Source of the DNA: Peredibacter starrii
GTDB taxonomy: Bacteria; Bdellovibrionota; Bacteriovoracia; Bacteriovoracales; Bacteriovoracaceae
Direction: 5' to 3'
Length of the DNA stretch: 64,000 nt
Assembly (NCBI RefSeq): GCF_034259205.1
Contig: NZ_CP139487.1
Location: 3,038,001-3,102,000, forward strand
The position numbers were made by a program, and so were the translations under genes. The notes beneath the pieces were generated by a model. That model ran no database searches, was not told the DNA's origin, and saw nothing but the letters and a program-made list of their open reading frames with translations. Shown here one piece after another: positions 27,901-35,651 of the stretch (position 1 is the stretch's first letter; each line of letters opens with the position of its first letter).

Positions 27901-29284
27901 TATCAGAACCAACCGTCGTCCATTGAGACGCCGTACCTGCTTTGGTATCCACATAGTCTTTAGTGGCAGCATCTGTGCCTGCAGTTGGAGTAGCAAGACC
28001 CGTGATTTTATTATTTCCCATGGCAAGAGGCCCACTCATCGTGTCCCCTGCTTTTAAAACATAGTTTGCTTGTGAGGCCGTTGCGATACCAATATTGCCT
28101 GATAATTTATTGAATGCTGAAAGAACTGTATCGGCCGCAGTGATCGCACCAGTTGTCGAACTGAACCCTGTTAATGTAGATCCCAAAACGGCAGGATTTA
28201 AATTCTGCCAGGTCTTTGTACCACTCCAATATTGAGCGGCAGTGCCGGCCGTAATTTTTGGCTCTTTATTCCCTAGATCAGTAGTAAGATTACTAATTTT
28301 TGCTTGATCAATCGCTGCTGTCGCTGAGATATCAACATTAACAATTGTCCCATCAACGATCTTATTAGAGTCAACTGCACTATTCGCAATTTGAGTATTT
28401 GTAATCGAGCCTGCTGTAATGACTGGAACTGGAACCGGAGTTACTTCCCATTTTGATGTTCCCGCATTCCACTGAAGGATATCTTCGTCTTGAATACCTG
28501 TCACATCTACGTCGGCGATCTCTTGAAGTTTAGAGCCAGTCAGTTTTCCTGCGGCCTTCGTTAACATCGACCAAGAGTAGTCCCCTGATAGTGGAACAAC
28601 TGCACCGGTTCGACCGTTGAAGTTAGAAACAGTATTTGTTCCAACTGCAACCTTACTCCAGTTAGTTCCATCAGAAATGACCCAGTCACCAACATCAAAG
28701 TTCATAATACCAGAACCTAAATCCTGAGAGCCCGCGGTTGTGACAATATAGTAAGCTCCAGCTGCGGCCACACCACCTGATAAATTTGGAGTATCAGTAG
28801 TTGCATTATAAGTTCCAACATAGACCTGATTCGTTGAAATCGAAGCTGGTGCCCAAGTTGTCCCATTGAACTGTAGGAAGTCACCGTTGGAAGCATTCAT
28901 ATGATGGAGCTTGGCTGCAGTCACTTGTCCGTTTTGTAGATCGAAAGTAAATGGGAAGGTTGCTGAAGCACTAGCACTTGAAATGATAAGTTCAAAAGTT
29001 TGCCCGACTATAAAACTAAGAGCGCTCTTTGCATTCAGAACTAATTTGTCAGAGGTCTTTGATTCAATCTGAAAGTCATGGGCCCCAACCTTCGCAGTTG
29101 TTACACTGTCCAGGTGACTTCCAGAAACTATGATCTGATCATTTTGAATTTTTACTTGGTTGATGACAGGCTTGTTATTCTTCTCTTTCACATTCACTAG
29201 AATGTTACTACCCAAAATGTCGCCTACCTGATTACAGGCCGTGGACAGCACTAAAAGAATGAGTAGAGTTGAGAGACCTTTCAT
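24914..29284 (-). CDS. giant fibre lipoprotein with IPT-like N-terminus and S74 domain (fibre 5)
   Basis: A 1456 aa paralogue of fibre 4. A lipoprotein-type signal ends at LSTAC (Cys17); the -3 residue is Ser, so the lipobox is not classical. An IPT/TIG-like domain follows (QVKIQNDQIIVSGSHLDSVTTA), with the same VYVGTYNATTDTPNLSGG adaptor. The shaft has repeated GNVGIGTxxP, KYLKGDKTWGTFITDVLAST and NKTQGQI blocks that also occur in fibres 2, 3 and 4. The S74 domain begins at Ser1332 (SDRRYKKDFEKIPDALERV), nearly identical to fibre 4, and the protein ends YICGKDPKAPFCKKK. It is the most upstream gene of the array, with its own sigma-28-like promoter and a leader of about 45 nt. The fold and fibre nature follow from S74 family knowledge; prey binding is inferred. 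Confidence 0.88.
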   Translation of the reverse strand: MKGLSTLLILLVLSTACNQVGDILGSNILVNVKEKNNKPVINQVKIQNDQIIVSGSHLDSVTTAKVGAHDFQIESKTSDKLVLNAKSALSFIVGQTFELIISSASASATFPFTFDLQNGQVTAAKLHHMNASNGDFLQFNGTTWAPASISTNQVYVGTYNATTDTPNLSGGVAAAGAYYIVTTAGSQDLGSGIMNFDVGDWVISDGTNWSKVAVGTNTVSNFNGRTGAVVPLSGDYSWSMLTKAAGKLTGSKLQEIADVDVTGIQDEDILQWNAGTSKWEVTPVPVPVITAGSITNTQIANSAVDSNKIVDGTIVNVDISATAAIDQAKISNLTTDLGNKEPKITAGTAAQYWSGTKTWQNLNPAVLGSTLTGFSSTTGAITAADTVLSAFNKLSGNIGIATASQANYVLKAGDTMSGPLAMGNNKITGLATPTAGTDAATKDYVDTKAGTASQWTTVGSDIQYSAGNVVIGTTTAESMLHLKGEGSVGATVHRVSDLHPPFLSLTRSRGTAGSETKVQVGDNLGQLRFRGLTRNNTNTADTSLILSQIIAQVEAVDGDQKASSKLGFYTAANSESATVKMTITSAGDVGIGTATPLDKLSVIGNVALSGGVRMKSDTVNYVELLAPAGLGSNLSFRLPASNGTTGQALITDGAGNLSWSTVSSGTPADGSITLEKLAGASDATKYLKGDKTWGTFITDVLASTFATVTPSNTIIANGDSLQTIVNKTQGQISNLASNSLNKTGTDTITGTLTINAATGALKIPATPSGIDLTDAANVQYVQNYVDTFGKWNKNGPDIYYNGGNVGIGTNAPIARLHIKDSQDGLIIAQVENTSTGTAASSTLNAVSDGAGIGVEAFSSTFPGNWGTVPKADSVTLRAHSGSPSANMLVGTSTAVPLHLMVQSTPRMTFLPNGYTGIGTTAPNHHLEVNTEADAITKMGIFNTHATGTTTNTQLFASNEKNSIALGILGTSNTNLGYGSPGDSYIYNSGGTSTGKNFNIINNQSGGIKFYAGSTALSGIPKFMIDGSTGNIGIGTNSPTSFLHMFSEGTTFKEMKIDAARNNSGAYGITFSKSRGTSAARTQTLNNDALGDLNFIGFTDAGVVAPDSSARIRAYAEENLTATGYGGAIAFQTVTAGTATMSERMRINSAGNVGIGTNTPSHRLSVLDSTAPNGTNTGVFYAALGADASLGPLSFNVWGNPSATAANRFMGIAAADFTGVRSLILNMASNGAQGKVGIGTTNPAAMLDITGQGWIRETAGGGLAASAGRGLKLEYTTVSDSGLIQAYDYSTAAPKTLSLQTLGGDVGIGTTTPGYRLHVNGSVAGTGAYNALSDRRYKKDFEKIPDALERVVALNGFYYKWRQSEHPDMQFEKGRDMGVIAQEVQKVFPEAVSTDKKSGIMSVAYSKLIAPIIEAIKDLFGQVTALKREVASVKEENAALKAYICGKDPKAPFCKKK

Positions 29285-29336
29285 TAAAACGTTTTCCTAA
29301 GGTTTATCAAAACATCCTGTTGATAATCCAAAGAAC

Positions 29337-29362
29337 TTATCGGCTTAATTAATTTAATTTTA
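29337..29362 (-). promoter_or_regulatory. sigma-28 (FliA)-like promoter of fibre 5
   Basis: The -10 on the minus strand is an exact GCCGATAA (29337-29344). TAAA lies 14 nt upstream of it (29359-29362) in a very AT-rich stretch. This is the best -10 match of the fibre cluster. Confidence 0.7.
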
Positions 29363-29420
29363 AAATTTCTGTAAAGCTTTCTTGATGTATACAAAAATCA
29401 TTTAAAGCGGAAGAAAATGC

Positions 29421-30464
29421 CTAATTCCGAGTGAAACTGAACATCTCCATGTCCCAAGAAGTACCCTTACAGAAAAGATTCTTCTTCAAAAGTCCCTCGT
29501 AAGTCATCCCCATCTTTTCCATCATGCGCTTACTTTGAACGTTCTCAGCTTTGCACTGAGACTGGATACGAAGGACATCATATCGTTGCCATAAAAACTC
29601 AACTAATCGTAACATCGCCTCAGATGACAAGGCCCGGCCCCAATAGTCTTCCCCTAGTGCTACACCCAGTTCCATGATTTTATTTTTCTGAGACACCCAC
29701 ATCGCACCAACTGAACCAATGACCTTCTCTGGATTTTCTTTTAAGCAAATCCCAAACGTCGGTACATTATCCAGATAGGTCTGATGGATGAATTTAATAA
29801 AGCCCTGAGAATCGGCCAAAGTTTTATGTGGTTCCCAGATAAGAAGTCTCGAAACATTCGGATTCTTGGCGTATTCGAAAACCGCAGGAGCATCACTCAT
29901 TTCAAACGGACGCAGAATGAGTCTTTTCGTTTCAAGCACTGGAAGATTCCAGGTCGCGGGTCTGCCGTTCTTTTGAAGATCAGGAATTCCATCATGAGGA
30001 CCTTGAGTCTTCAAAGGAATATCATCCCAGAAATCCCCTCTCTCACGTCTTACCTGATTCTGTGATTCGTTTAGAGGATAGTAGATTCTATTATCAGACT
30101 TTGGTCTCTCGCCACCAACTAACAATCGAGCAGTATGATTCGAATTATTGATAAAGGTATGAGTAATTCCTGTTCCACTCGGAAAAGCAACAAAATCGCC
30201 TGGTCTTAACGGATACAAATTTCCATCGATCCAAGCCGAAGGATTCCCTTCAATCACGAATGCAAACTCTTCTTCCGTGCTCTCAGCGTGGGGCCAAGAA
30301 GTTCTTCTACCCGGATAAAGAGTTTCAATGTGAATACCAATTTTTTGAAGACCTAGTTTTTTTCCTACCGCGGAGCCAATCGCCAGAAGTTCATCACTTC
30401 CAGGATAAGTTGAATTATCATCGTCCATGAACTCAGTGTAGTGCCCGATAAATTCTGGTCTCAT
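29421..30464 (-). CDS. fused cupin domain - GNAT acetyltransferase (RimJ/RimL-like)
   Basis: A two-domain 347 aa cytoplasmic protein. Residues ~35-125 form a cupin: GIHIETLYPGRRTSWPHAES, then EEEFAFVIEG, LRPGDFVAFPSGTGITHTFIN, with the usual metal-ligand spacing of His, Glu and His. Residues ~175-347 are a GNAT acetyltransferase of the RimJ/RimL type: LETKRLILRPFEMSDAPAVFEY, ELGVALGEDYWGRALSSEAM and IQSQCKAENVQSKRMMEKMGMTYEG. It would acetylate an amino group with acetyl-CoA, with the cupin perhaps binding a ligand. The start overlaps the cpaF stop by one base (TAATG), so it is the last gene of an operon with CpaF. The substrate is unknown. Confidence 0.85.
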   Translation of the reverse strand: MRPEFIGHYTEFMDDDNSTYPGSDELLAIGSAVGKKLGLQKIGIHIETLYPGRRTSWPHAESTEEEFAFVIEGNPSAWIDGNLYPLRPGDFVAFPSGTGITHTFINNSNHTARLLVGGERPKSDNRIYYPLNESQNQVRRERGDFWDDIPLKTQGPHDGIPDLQKNGRPATWNLPVLETKRLILRPFEMSDAPAVFEYAKNPNVSRLLIWEPHKTLADSQGFIKFIHQTYLDNVPTFGICLKENPEKVIGSVGAMWVSQKNKIMELGVALGEDYWGRALSSEAMLRLVEFLWQRYDVLRIQSQCKAENVQSKRMMEKMGMTYEGLLKKNLFCKGTSWDMEMFSFTRN

Positions 30465-31495
30465 TATGTTCCGATGAAGAAGTCTTTAGGAAGCCCGGCT
30501 TTCTGAAGTCTCGCCACACACGAAGGAACTAGTCCTGTGAAACGGAACTCTCCATTTCTCCAGGCACCAATATCTTGCATAAGGATTTTGTCTCCTTCCA
30601 TATTGGCCACTTCTGAAATTTGATGAACAATTCGCTGCCCATTTTTATCACGGCGAATTTGAATAATGAAATCAATCGCAGTACTGATCTGATAACGAAG
30701 AGCTTTAATCGGTAGATCATAACCAGAAAGCATATAAAGATTTTCTAGACGAAGAAGGCACTCACCCGGTGAATTCGCATGCACCGAAGTCATAGAACCT
30801 TCGTGACCTGTATTCATGGCCTGAAGAAGGTCAAACACTTCGCCACCTCTCACCTCGCCCACGATGATTCGATCAGGGCGCATTCTAAGAGTATTTTTAA
30901 GAAGATCACGGATCGCCAGACCCTTTAGGTCTTGCACAGGAGGTCTTGCCTCAAGTCTCACCACATTCGGAAGATTGAACTGAAGTTCACGCGTATCCTC
31001 AATAGTGATCACGCGTTCTTTCTGAGGAATTTCTTGAAGAAGAAGATTCAAGAAAGTTGTTTTACCAACGCCGGTTCCCCCCGCCACAACAACATTCATA
31101 CGAGCACGAACCAACAACTTCAGGAAGTCAGTCCACTGCTTATTGAGTCCAAAGATGTTCGGAGAACCATCAAAGGTCTTGATGTTTTTCTGATACCGGC
31201 GAATCGTAATGGCGTGGCAACCATTGGTATAATCTTTATGAATAAGATTCACACGGCTTCCATCCGGAAGATTTCCATCTAAGATGGGTGCGTATTGATT
31301 GAACTCTTTACGATTATACTGAGCAAGAGATTCACAGAATTCATCAATTTCATCATCTGTGAATTTGGCATCGATACGAATCATCTCCCCGTCTTTTTCA
31401 ACGTAGATATTATCGTTCTTATTGATAATGAGTTCCGAAATTCCGGCCTTCTTCGCCAACTCGTCAATCAACTCATTGATGCCGTTCTTTGCCAT
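30464..31495 (-). CDS. cpaF: CpaF/TadA-type secretion or pilus ATPase
   Basis: A hexameric ATPase of the GspE/VirB11 family, the motor of Tad pili or related secretion systems, 343 aa. The Walker A is VVAGGTGVGKTTFLN (136-150), followed by an acidic box ITIEDTRELQF (163-173) and a Walker B-like RPDRIIVGEVRGGEVFDLLQAMNTGHEGSMTSVHA, typical of CpaF. The length suits the core without the long N-terminal extension of many CpaF proteins. No CpaB, CpaC, CpaE, TadB, TadC or pilin genes are in the window, so it is an orphan here. It lies between a 229 aa unknown protein (9 nt upstream) and the cupin-GNAT gene (overlapping). Confidence 0.9.
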   Translation of the reverse strand: MAKNGINELIDELAKKAGISELIINKNDNIYVEKDGEMIRIDAKFTDDEIDEFCESLAQYNRKEFNQYAPILDGNLPDGSRVNLIHKDYTNGCHAITIRRYQKNIKTFDGSPNIFGLNKQWTDFLKLLVRARMNVVVAGGTGVGKTTFLNLLLQEIPQKERVITIEDTRELQFNLPNVVRLEARPPVQDLKGLAIRDLLKNTLRMRPDRIIVGEVRGGEVFDLLQAMNTGHEGSMTSVHANSPGECLLRLENLYMLSGYDLPIKALRYQISTAIDFIIQIRRDKNGQRIVHQISEVANMEGDKILMQDIGAWRNGEFRFTGLVPSCVARLQKAGLPKDFFIGT

Positions 31496-31504
31496 AAATA
31501 TGTC

Positions 31505-32194
31505 CTATATTTTTTCGTAAAGAAAGATGTCTTGTTCTTTAATACTCGCCCCGTAGGCCAGGAGATTGTTCATCATCTGTTGTCTCGCGTCCGGGGACAT
31601 GAGTTCATAAAGTTCTTCAAACTTTTTTCCAGACAACAGCGCATTAGTGAGCATCTTGTCACCTAAGGCATTTAGAAGATGCATGATGATTAGAATCAAC
31701 CAGTCAATTTTCTCTGAACGGCCTTGAGAGAGCTTTAAGATCGCTCCCACCTCATCAGGAACTTTTACCTCGAGATATTGATTATGTTCGCGACGTTGAA
31801 CCTGAATATTGGCGAGCTTCAAATAAAACCCTAAAAGGAACAGACGAGAAAAGCTATGAACTCCATGGTCCAAATACTTTTGCTCAAGATTCATCACGTC
31901 TTCCACCAGTTCCATACTGGTATTCTGAGGAAACTCTCCGTAAATGAATTTTGAAATATATAAACTAGCTGCACGATCTCGGAAGTTCGCCCATCCCAGG
32001 GCCATCATGGTCTTCTCTAATCCACGACCGTCATCAAATTCCTGAAAGGCCTTTTCCAGAACCATATACAGGGCCTTATTGGGACGAATGACATCAAAAA
32101 TTGGCGCCGGAGAAGTCGTGACCGAGAGATTACTCTTAAGGAGTGTAATAAATTCGGACGGAAGATTGACGTAAGGTAAGTGAAGCTTCTTCAT
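31505..32194 (-). CDS. unknown protein cotranscribed with cpaF
   Basis: A 229 aa soluble-looking protein, mostly helical by composition, with no signal peptide and no motif I recognise. The segment SRLFLLGFYLKLANIQVQ and the later KIDWLILIIMHLLNAL are hydrophobic but short. It ends 9 nt before the cpaF start, so it is probably in the same operon and might be a partner of that ATPase. It diverges from the plus-strand gene at 32290, with a 95 nt AT-rich gap between them that likely carries both promoters. Confidence 0.65.
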   Translation of the reverse strand: MKKLHLPYVNLPSEFITLLKSNLSVTTSPAPIFDVIRPNKALYMVLEKAFQEFDDGRGLEKTMMALGWANFRDRAASLYISKFIYGEFPQNTSMELVEDVMNLEQKYLDHGVHSFSRLFLLGFYLKLANIQVQRREHNQYLEVKVPDEVGAILKLSQGRSEKIDWLILIIMHLLNALGDKMLTNALLSGKKFEELYELMSPDARQQMMNNLLAYGASIKEQDIFLYEKI

Positions 32195-32289
32195 AATTCC
32201 GACTGTTTTGATCCGTCCTCAATCTGTATGGTATGCTTTATTTAATCATGAGAGTGGACTTTAACCAAGGTTTTCCAGAGAATTAGGAT

Positions 32290-32784
32290 ATGAGTTTACC
32301 GGTCTATCAGCATATTAATTTAAAAACAGGCTCCTTGGATGAGCTGAACGCAATTCTAAATCAAGAATTGAACTTGAAGCACCCGGTGACCATCGGACTC
32401 AAGGCCCTTGACCTGGATCAACAGCGAGAGCTGATCGGTCTTATTGAGAACTATTTTGTCTCTCACAATCTCTCGTACAAGTTCCCCTATCCGGTCTATC
32501 TCATCAGTGACCACGAAGCGAGTATTACCAAAGTTCCACTCGTCAAAAAACAAGATGAGCTGCCGAAATTTTTCACGCAACGTGATTCGAAGATGAACGT
32601 GAAGGAATCCCACCTTGCTGGAAAGAACAAACTCCTTCAGCAAGAGGTCCGCAATAGCGATGCCTCTTCCAATACCAAAGACGCTCAAAATTATGGTGAA
32701 GCTCACCGAATCATTTATGAGCTGGAAGAAGAGCGCAAATTTTATCGATTGATTTTAAACCGCTTGGTAAAAGGCAAAAAATAA
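32290..32784 (+). CDS. unknown cytoplasmic protein
   Basis: A 164 aa protein without signal or membrane segment. The N-terminal ~80 residues (LNLKHPVTIGLKALDLDQQRELIGLIENYF) look like a compact alpha/beta domain. A polar Lys/Asp/Ser-rich linker follows, and the C-terminal 25 residues are strongly charged and helical (EAHRIIYELEEERKFYRLI). No family is recognised. The stop overlaps the next ATG by one base (TAATG), so the two genes are coupled. It is divergent from the cpaF operon. Confidence 0.65.
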   Translation: MSLPVYQHINLKTGSLDELNAILNQELNLKHPVTIGLKALDLDQQRELIGLIENYFVSHNLSYKFPYPVYLISDHEASITKVPLVKKQDELPKFFTQRDSKMNVKESHLAGKNKLLQQEVRNSDASSNTKDAQNYGEAHRIIYELEEERKFYRLILNRLVKGKK

Positions 32785-33161
32785 TGGACAAGAAAAGACT
32801 CGTTAAAAGTCTTGAGCCCGAGGACCTTAAAGGGTTTGAGGAATTCATTGAAGGCCAGCCAAGTGATTCTAATTTCCTACCGAAAGGTGTTGGTGGAGCA
32901 AAGAAAGAAGTTGCGGGCTTTGAGCACTTCACGTTTTTAACTAACGATTCAGTTCGCCTTACGAAACTCAAATTTTTATTGTCTGAGAAGCTGCCATTTT
33001 CATCGCGTTTTGATCAGAGCGGAAAGCTCATTCAAGAACAAAAAGATGAGATTGAATTGTTGAAGAAGAAGATGTTTGAAGTTTGCGATAAGGCCGGATC
33101 GCCTTACCGCAAATCTATTTCAGATGTATTCAATTCGTTTTTCGAGCCACCAAAGGTCTAG
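32784..33161 (+). CDS. unknown cytoplasmic protein
   Basis: A 125 aa charged protein, translationally coupled to the 164 aa gene upstream by a one-base overlap. The sequence LEPEDLKGFEEFIEGQPSD near the start and LIQEQKDEIELLKKKMFEV near the end suggest an N-terminal helical part and a C-terminal coiled coil. There is no signal peptide and I recognise no family. Its last four bases overlap the end of the convergent 573 aa gene. Confidence 0.6.
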   Translation: MDKKRLVKSLEPEDLKGFEEFIEGQPSDSNFLPKGVGGAKKEVAGFEHFTFLTNDSVRLTKLKFLLSEKLPFSSRFDQSGKLIQEQKDEIELLKKKMFEVCDKAGSPYRKSISDVFNSFFEPPKV

Positions 33162-34879
33162 TTACTCGAGTAATTCAGAAGAATCGGTCCACCAATGTGA
33201 CGGAAGTCCTCTTCCTCCATGCCATCAACTTCATAGCCATTGAGTTGCTCAAGCATGATCTGATAGAGATAACGATCAAAACGCGGAATTTGGGTGAGAC
33301 CAAACTTCTCGATGAAAAGTGCGGTCTGCTCACGAAGGACTGGATCTTCCTCGCCCTTAATGAGGTATTCATTATCATTTTTCTTAAAGAACTTATGGTA
33401 GAAATTTGTGAGTTCAGAGATCGTAACTCCCATTTTTCCGGCAGACGATTCTTGATAATGGCCACCCACGAAGTTAATGAAACTTGAAATCATAATCGCT
33501 TCGAAATCAATGTTATCCACTTCGTAGTTGAGATAGAACTGATCGTTAAGTAATCCATTGGCCTTAAGGTTCTCAAGACTCTTAAAGAATGTGACCACAA
33601 ACGGAAGGGCCGTGGTGAATGTTTCTGCGGCCTGATTCCAAAGTTCATAAGACGGTAGATCACGGATCTCAAGCGGCTTTGAACTTCCATCAAACTTATA
33701 CTTCGCCACATCTTCGTGAGAATTTTCCAGGAAAGCATTCCAATACATTCCCAGGAAGTAACCAAATTCATCCTCTTCGAAAGGAGTTTGGCCCATGGCC
33801 TTTTTGATTTTCTTTTTTGTTATCTCAATCAGGCTGTGACCAATCTTATAGAGGTCAACAAAGTCAAAGCGCTCAAAGATGACTTCTTTAGGTGCTTTTG
33901 AGGCCGTGTATTCAAAGCCAAGCTCAAGACATTGACGAGTCTGATTTCCAACCTTCGTCATGGCAAGAGAGCCGTTTTTAAGAGCATCTTCCAGAGTCAT
34001 GCGAGCGTTCACAAGGCGGACAAAGTTAAAGTGCAAGAACTGCTGACGCTTTTCATCCGCAACTTTTTCTAGCGCTCCCTTTAACCCTTCCATTCCTGAC
34101 TGGTACGGAACGAGTGAAGAAGCATGAAGACTTTGGTTAGCTGAAACCGCATCCAGGTCCCCCGTCTCACCTTTTTTCGTCTTAATAAAGCCATCAATCT
34201 GCGCTTCATTCATGAACGGACTATTGTAAGCAAGAGCATCGAAATAATCCACGAATCCAAAATCACGAAGACGCTCTTTCTTTTCCTGATACTGCTCTTC
34301 TTCCATAAGCTGGTAAGAATCCACTACCATCTTGAATAAGAATGCGTATGCATTCTCAACACCGATGTCAGCATAGAGACGACGGATCATCTCTTTAAGT
34401 TCCTGAACCATGCTGAAGTCTTCAGGATATTCAATAAGAAGCTGGTTATCTTCCGTCAGGAAATAGTTATTTCCGTCCGGATACATTGGATCTTCGGCAT
34501 CGAATGTCTGAATCGTGAATTGATTTTTAAACGTCAGGAGGAAGTCTTCCGACTTAACAAACTCCAGAATCACTTCGTCATCATTCACCTTAGAATAAAT
34601 TTCAATCCAGTGAGCAACCGAATTTGGATCAACTGTGTCTTTCTGCCAGTAATCGATGTCACGAAGGGCCTGACGTTGCTCAGGGGAAAGCTTCGGCAGA
34701 ATCATCGCCACTTGATCTGGCTCAGTGTTTTGTAATGAAACGTATAATGGTTGAATTGGAATCATGGAAAGGTCCATGCCAGCTTCAACTAGTTTCTCAA
34801 TGTCTTCAAATTTTTTATAGGCCTGTGCCTCATAAAGAAGCTGGCTTAATAGATCTTTTTTGATCTCTTGATCAGTCAT
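33158..34879 (-). CDS. unknown 573 aa acidic protein
   Basis: A large soluble-looking protein with no signal peptide or membrane segments. It is rich in Glu, Asp, Phe and Tyr throughout, for example EEDEFGYFLGMYWNAFLENSHEDVAKY and YLIKGEEDPVLREQTALF, and looks mainly alpha-helical. No catalytic motif is recognisable. It is preceded by a ribosome-like AGGGATTTC 5 nt before its ATG. It converges with the 125 aa gene (4 nt overlap) and diverges from the HAD hydrolase gene. Probably a lineage-specific protein. Confidence 0.65.
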   Translation of the reverse strand: MTDQEIKKDLLSQLLYEAQAYKKFEDIEKLVEAGMDLSMIPIQPLYVSLQNTEPDQVAMILPKLSPEQRQALRDIDYWQKDTVDPNSVAHWIEIYSKVNDDEVILEFVKSEDFLLTFKNQFTIQTFDAEDPMYPDGNNYFLTEDNQLLIEYPEDFSMVQELKEMIRRLYADIGVENAYAFLFKMVVDSYQLMEEEQYQEKKERLRDFGFVDYFDALAYNSPFMNEAQIDGFIKTKKGETGDLDAVSANQSLHASSLVPYQSGMEGLKGALEKVADEKRQQFLHFNFVRLVNARMTLEDALKNGSLAMTKVGNQTRQCLELGFEYTASKAPKEVIFERFDFVDLYKIGHSLIEITKKKIKKAMGQTPFEEDEFGYFLGMYWNAFLENSHEDVAKYKFDGSSKPLEIRDLPSYELWNQAAETFTTALPFVVTFFKSLENLKANGLLNDQFYLNYEVDNIDFEAIMISSFINFVGGHYQESSAGKMGVTISELTNFYHKFFKKNDNEYLIKGEEDPVLREQTALFIEKFGLTQIPRFDRYLYQIMLEQLNGYEVDGMEEEDFRHIGGPILLNYSSN

Positions 34880-34980
34880 AGAAATCCCTCTTTTTGGAAT
34901 TAGCGTTTTTACCCCATCTGCCTGTCTCTGGCCACAGATACACTCTGCATCAATGGGTAGATTTCCCTCGGAAATATGGG

Positions 34981-34986
34981 TACACT
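34981..34986 (+). promoter_or_regulatory. -10-like element immediately before the HAD gene
   Basis: TACACT sits exactly six bases before the ATG at 34993, and no Shine-Dalgarno site is present. No convincing -35 was found. It fits the leaderless pattern seen before hemA and the gene at 63055. Confidence 0.3.
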
Positions 34987-34992
34987 CTCTTT

Positions 34993-35646
34993 ATGAAACC
35001 ATCGCCAATTACATTTCCCAAAGTTCCCAGTCTTTTTGAGCTAAAACAGGGCTATCCAGGCCTTAAAGCACTCTTTTTTGACATGGACGGCACTCTCTTT
35101 AACACTGAGGAATATCACGCTCAGGCGATGTTTATGATTGGGGAGCGCTATAAGATTCGTCCTCCCTATTCTCCAGAAACAGTCCATGATCTTATGATGG
35201 GTAAGGCCGATCACTTGGTCTTCGATATCATCAAGGATTGGGAAGGTGTTCCGAAAGAATGGACGGCCGCAGATTTCATTCATCAAAAAAATGCAAACTT
35301 GATCGAAATTTTGGCGAAAGTTGACCCCGCTAAATATTTCCCAACTGCCATTCTCTCGCTTCTCAAAGAGGCCAAGACCGAAGGCATTTATCTCGCTTTA
35401 GTCACTTCAAGTGAGAAAGTGGTGACAGAAGAGCTCCTTAAAATTGCCAAGGTTCGTGACTTCTTCAATCTCATTCTAACTCGCGATGACTGTCCTTCTC
35501 ATAAACCTGATCCGTGGCCATACCTTAAGGCCATGAAAGAGTCGCACTTTGATAAATCGGAAATCATTATTTTTGAAGATTCAAACGTAGGACTTGAAGC
35601 GGCCATTTCATCTGGCGCTCATGTGATTAAGGTTGGATGGTATTAA
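34993..35646 (+). CDS. HAD-superfamily hydrolase (beta-phosphoglucomutase/phosphatase-like)
   Basis: A 217 aa phosphohydrolase. Motif I is FFDMDGTLFNTEE (nucleophile Asp and acid-base Asp), motif II is LALVTSSEKVV, motif III is the Lys in SHKPDPWPY, and motif IV is IIFEDSNVGLEAAISSGAHVI. An alpha-helical cap lies between motifs I and II, as in the beta-PGM/phosphoglycolate phosphatase group. The frame is open to a Met at 34894, but the ATG at 34993 is preferred because the upstream 33 residues are unlike the family. No clear ribosome site exists; TACACT six bases upstream could make a leaderless start. The substrate is unknown. Confidence 0.85.
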   Translation: MKPSPITFPKVPSLFELKQGYPGLKALFFDMDGTLFNTEEYHAQAMFMIGERYKIRPPYSPETVHDLMMGKADHLVFDIIKDWEGVPKEWTAADFIHQKNANLIEILAKVDPAKYFPTAILSLLKEAKTEGIYLALVTSSEKVVTEELLKIAKVRDFFNLILTRDDCPSHKPDPWPYLKAMKESHFDKSEIIIFEDSNVGLEAAISSGAHVIKVGWY

Positions 35647-35651
35647 TTCAA

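Noticed and set aside
8055-29284. Possible CRISPR-like or short tandem DNA repeats
   Set aside because: The repetition is at the protein level (GNVGIGT-type blocks) with variable spacing and third-base differences. There are no regularly spaced identical repeats with unique spacers.
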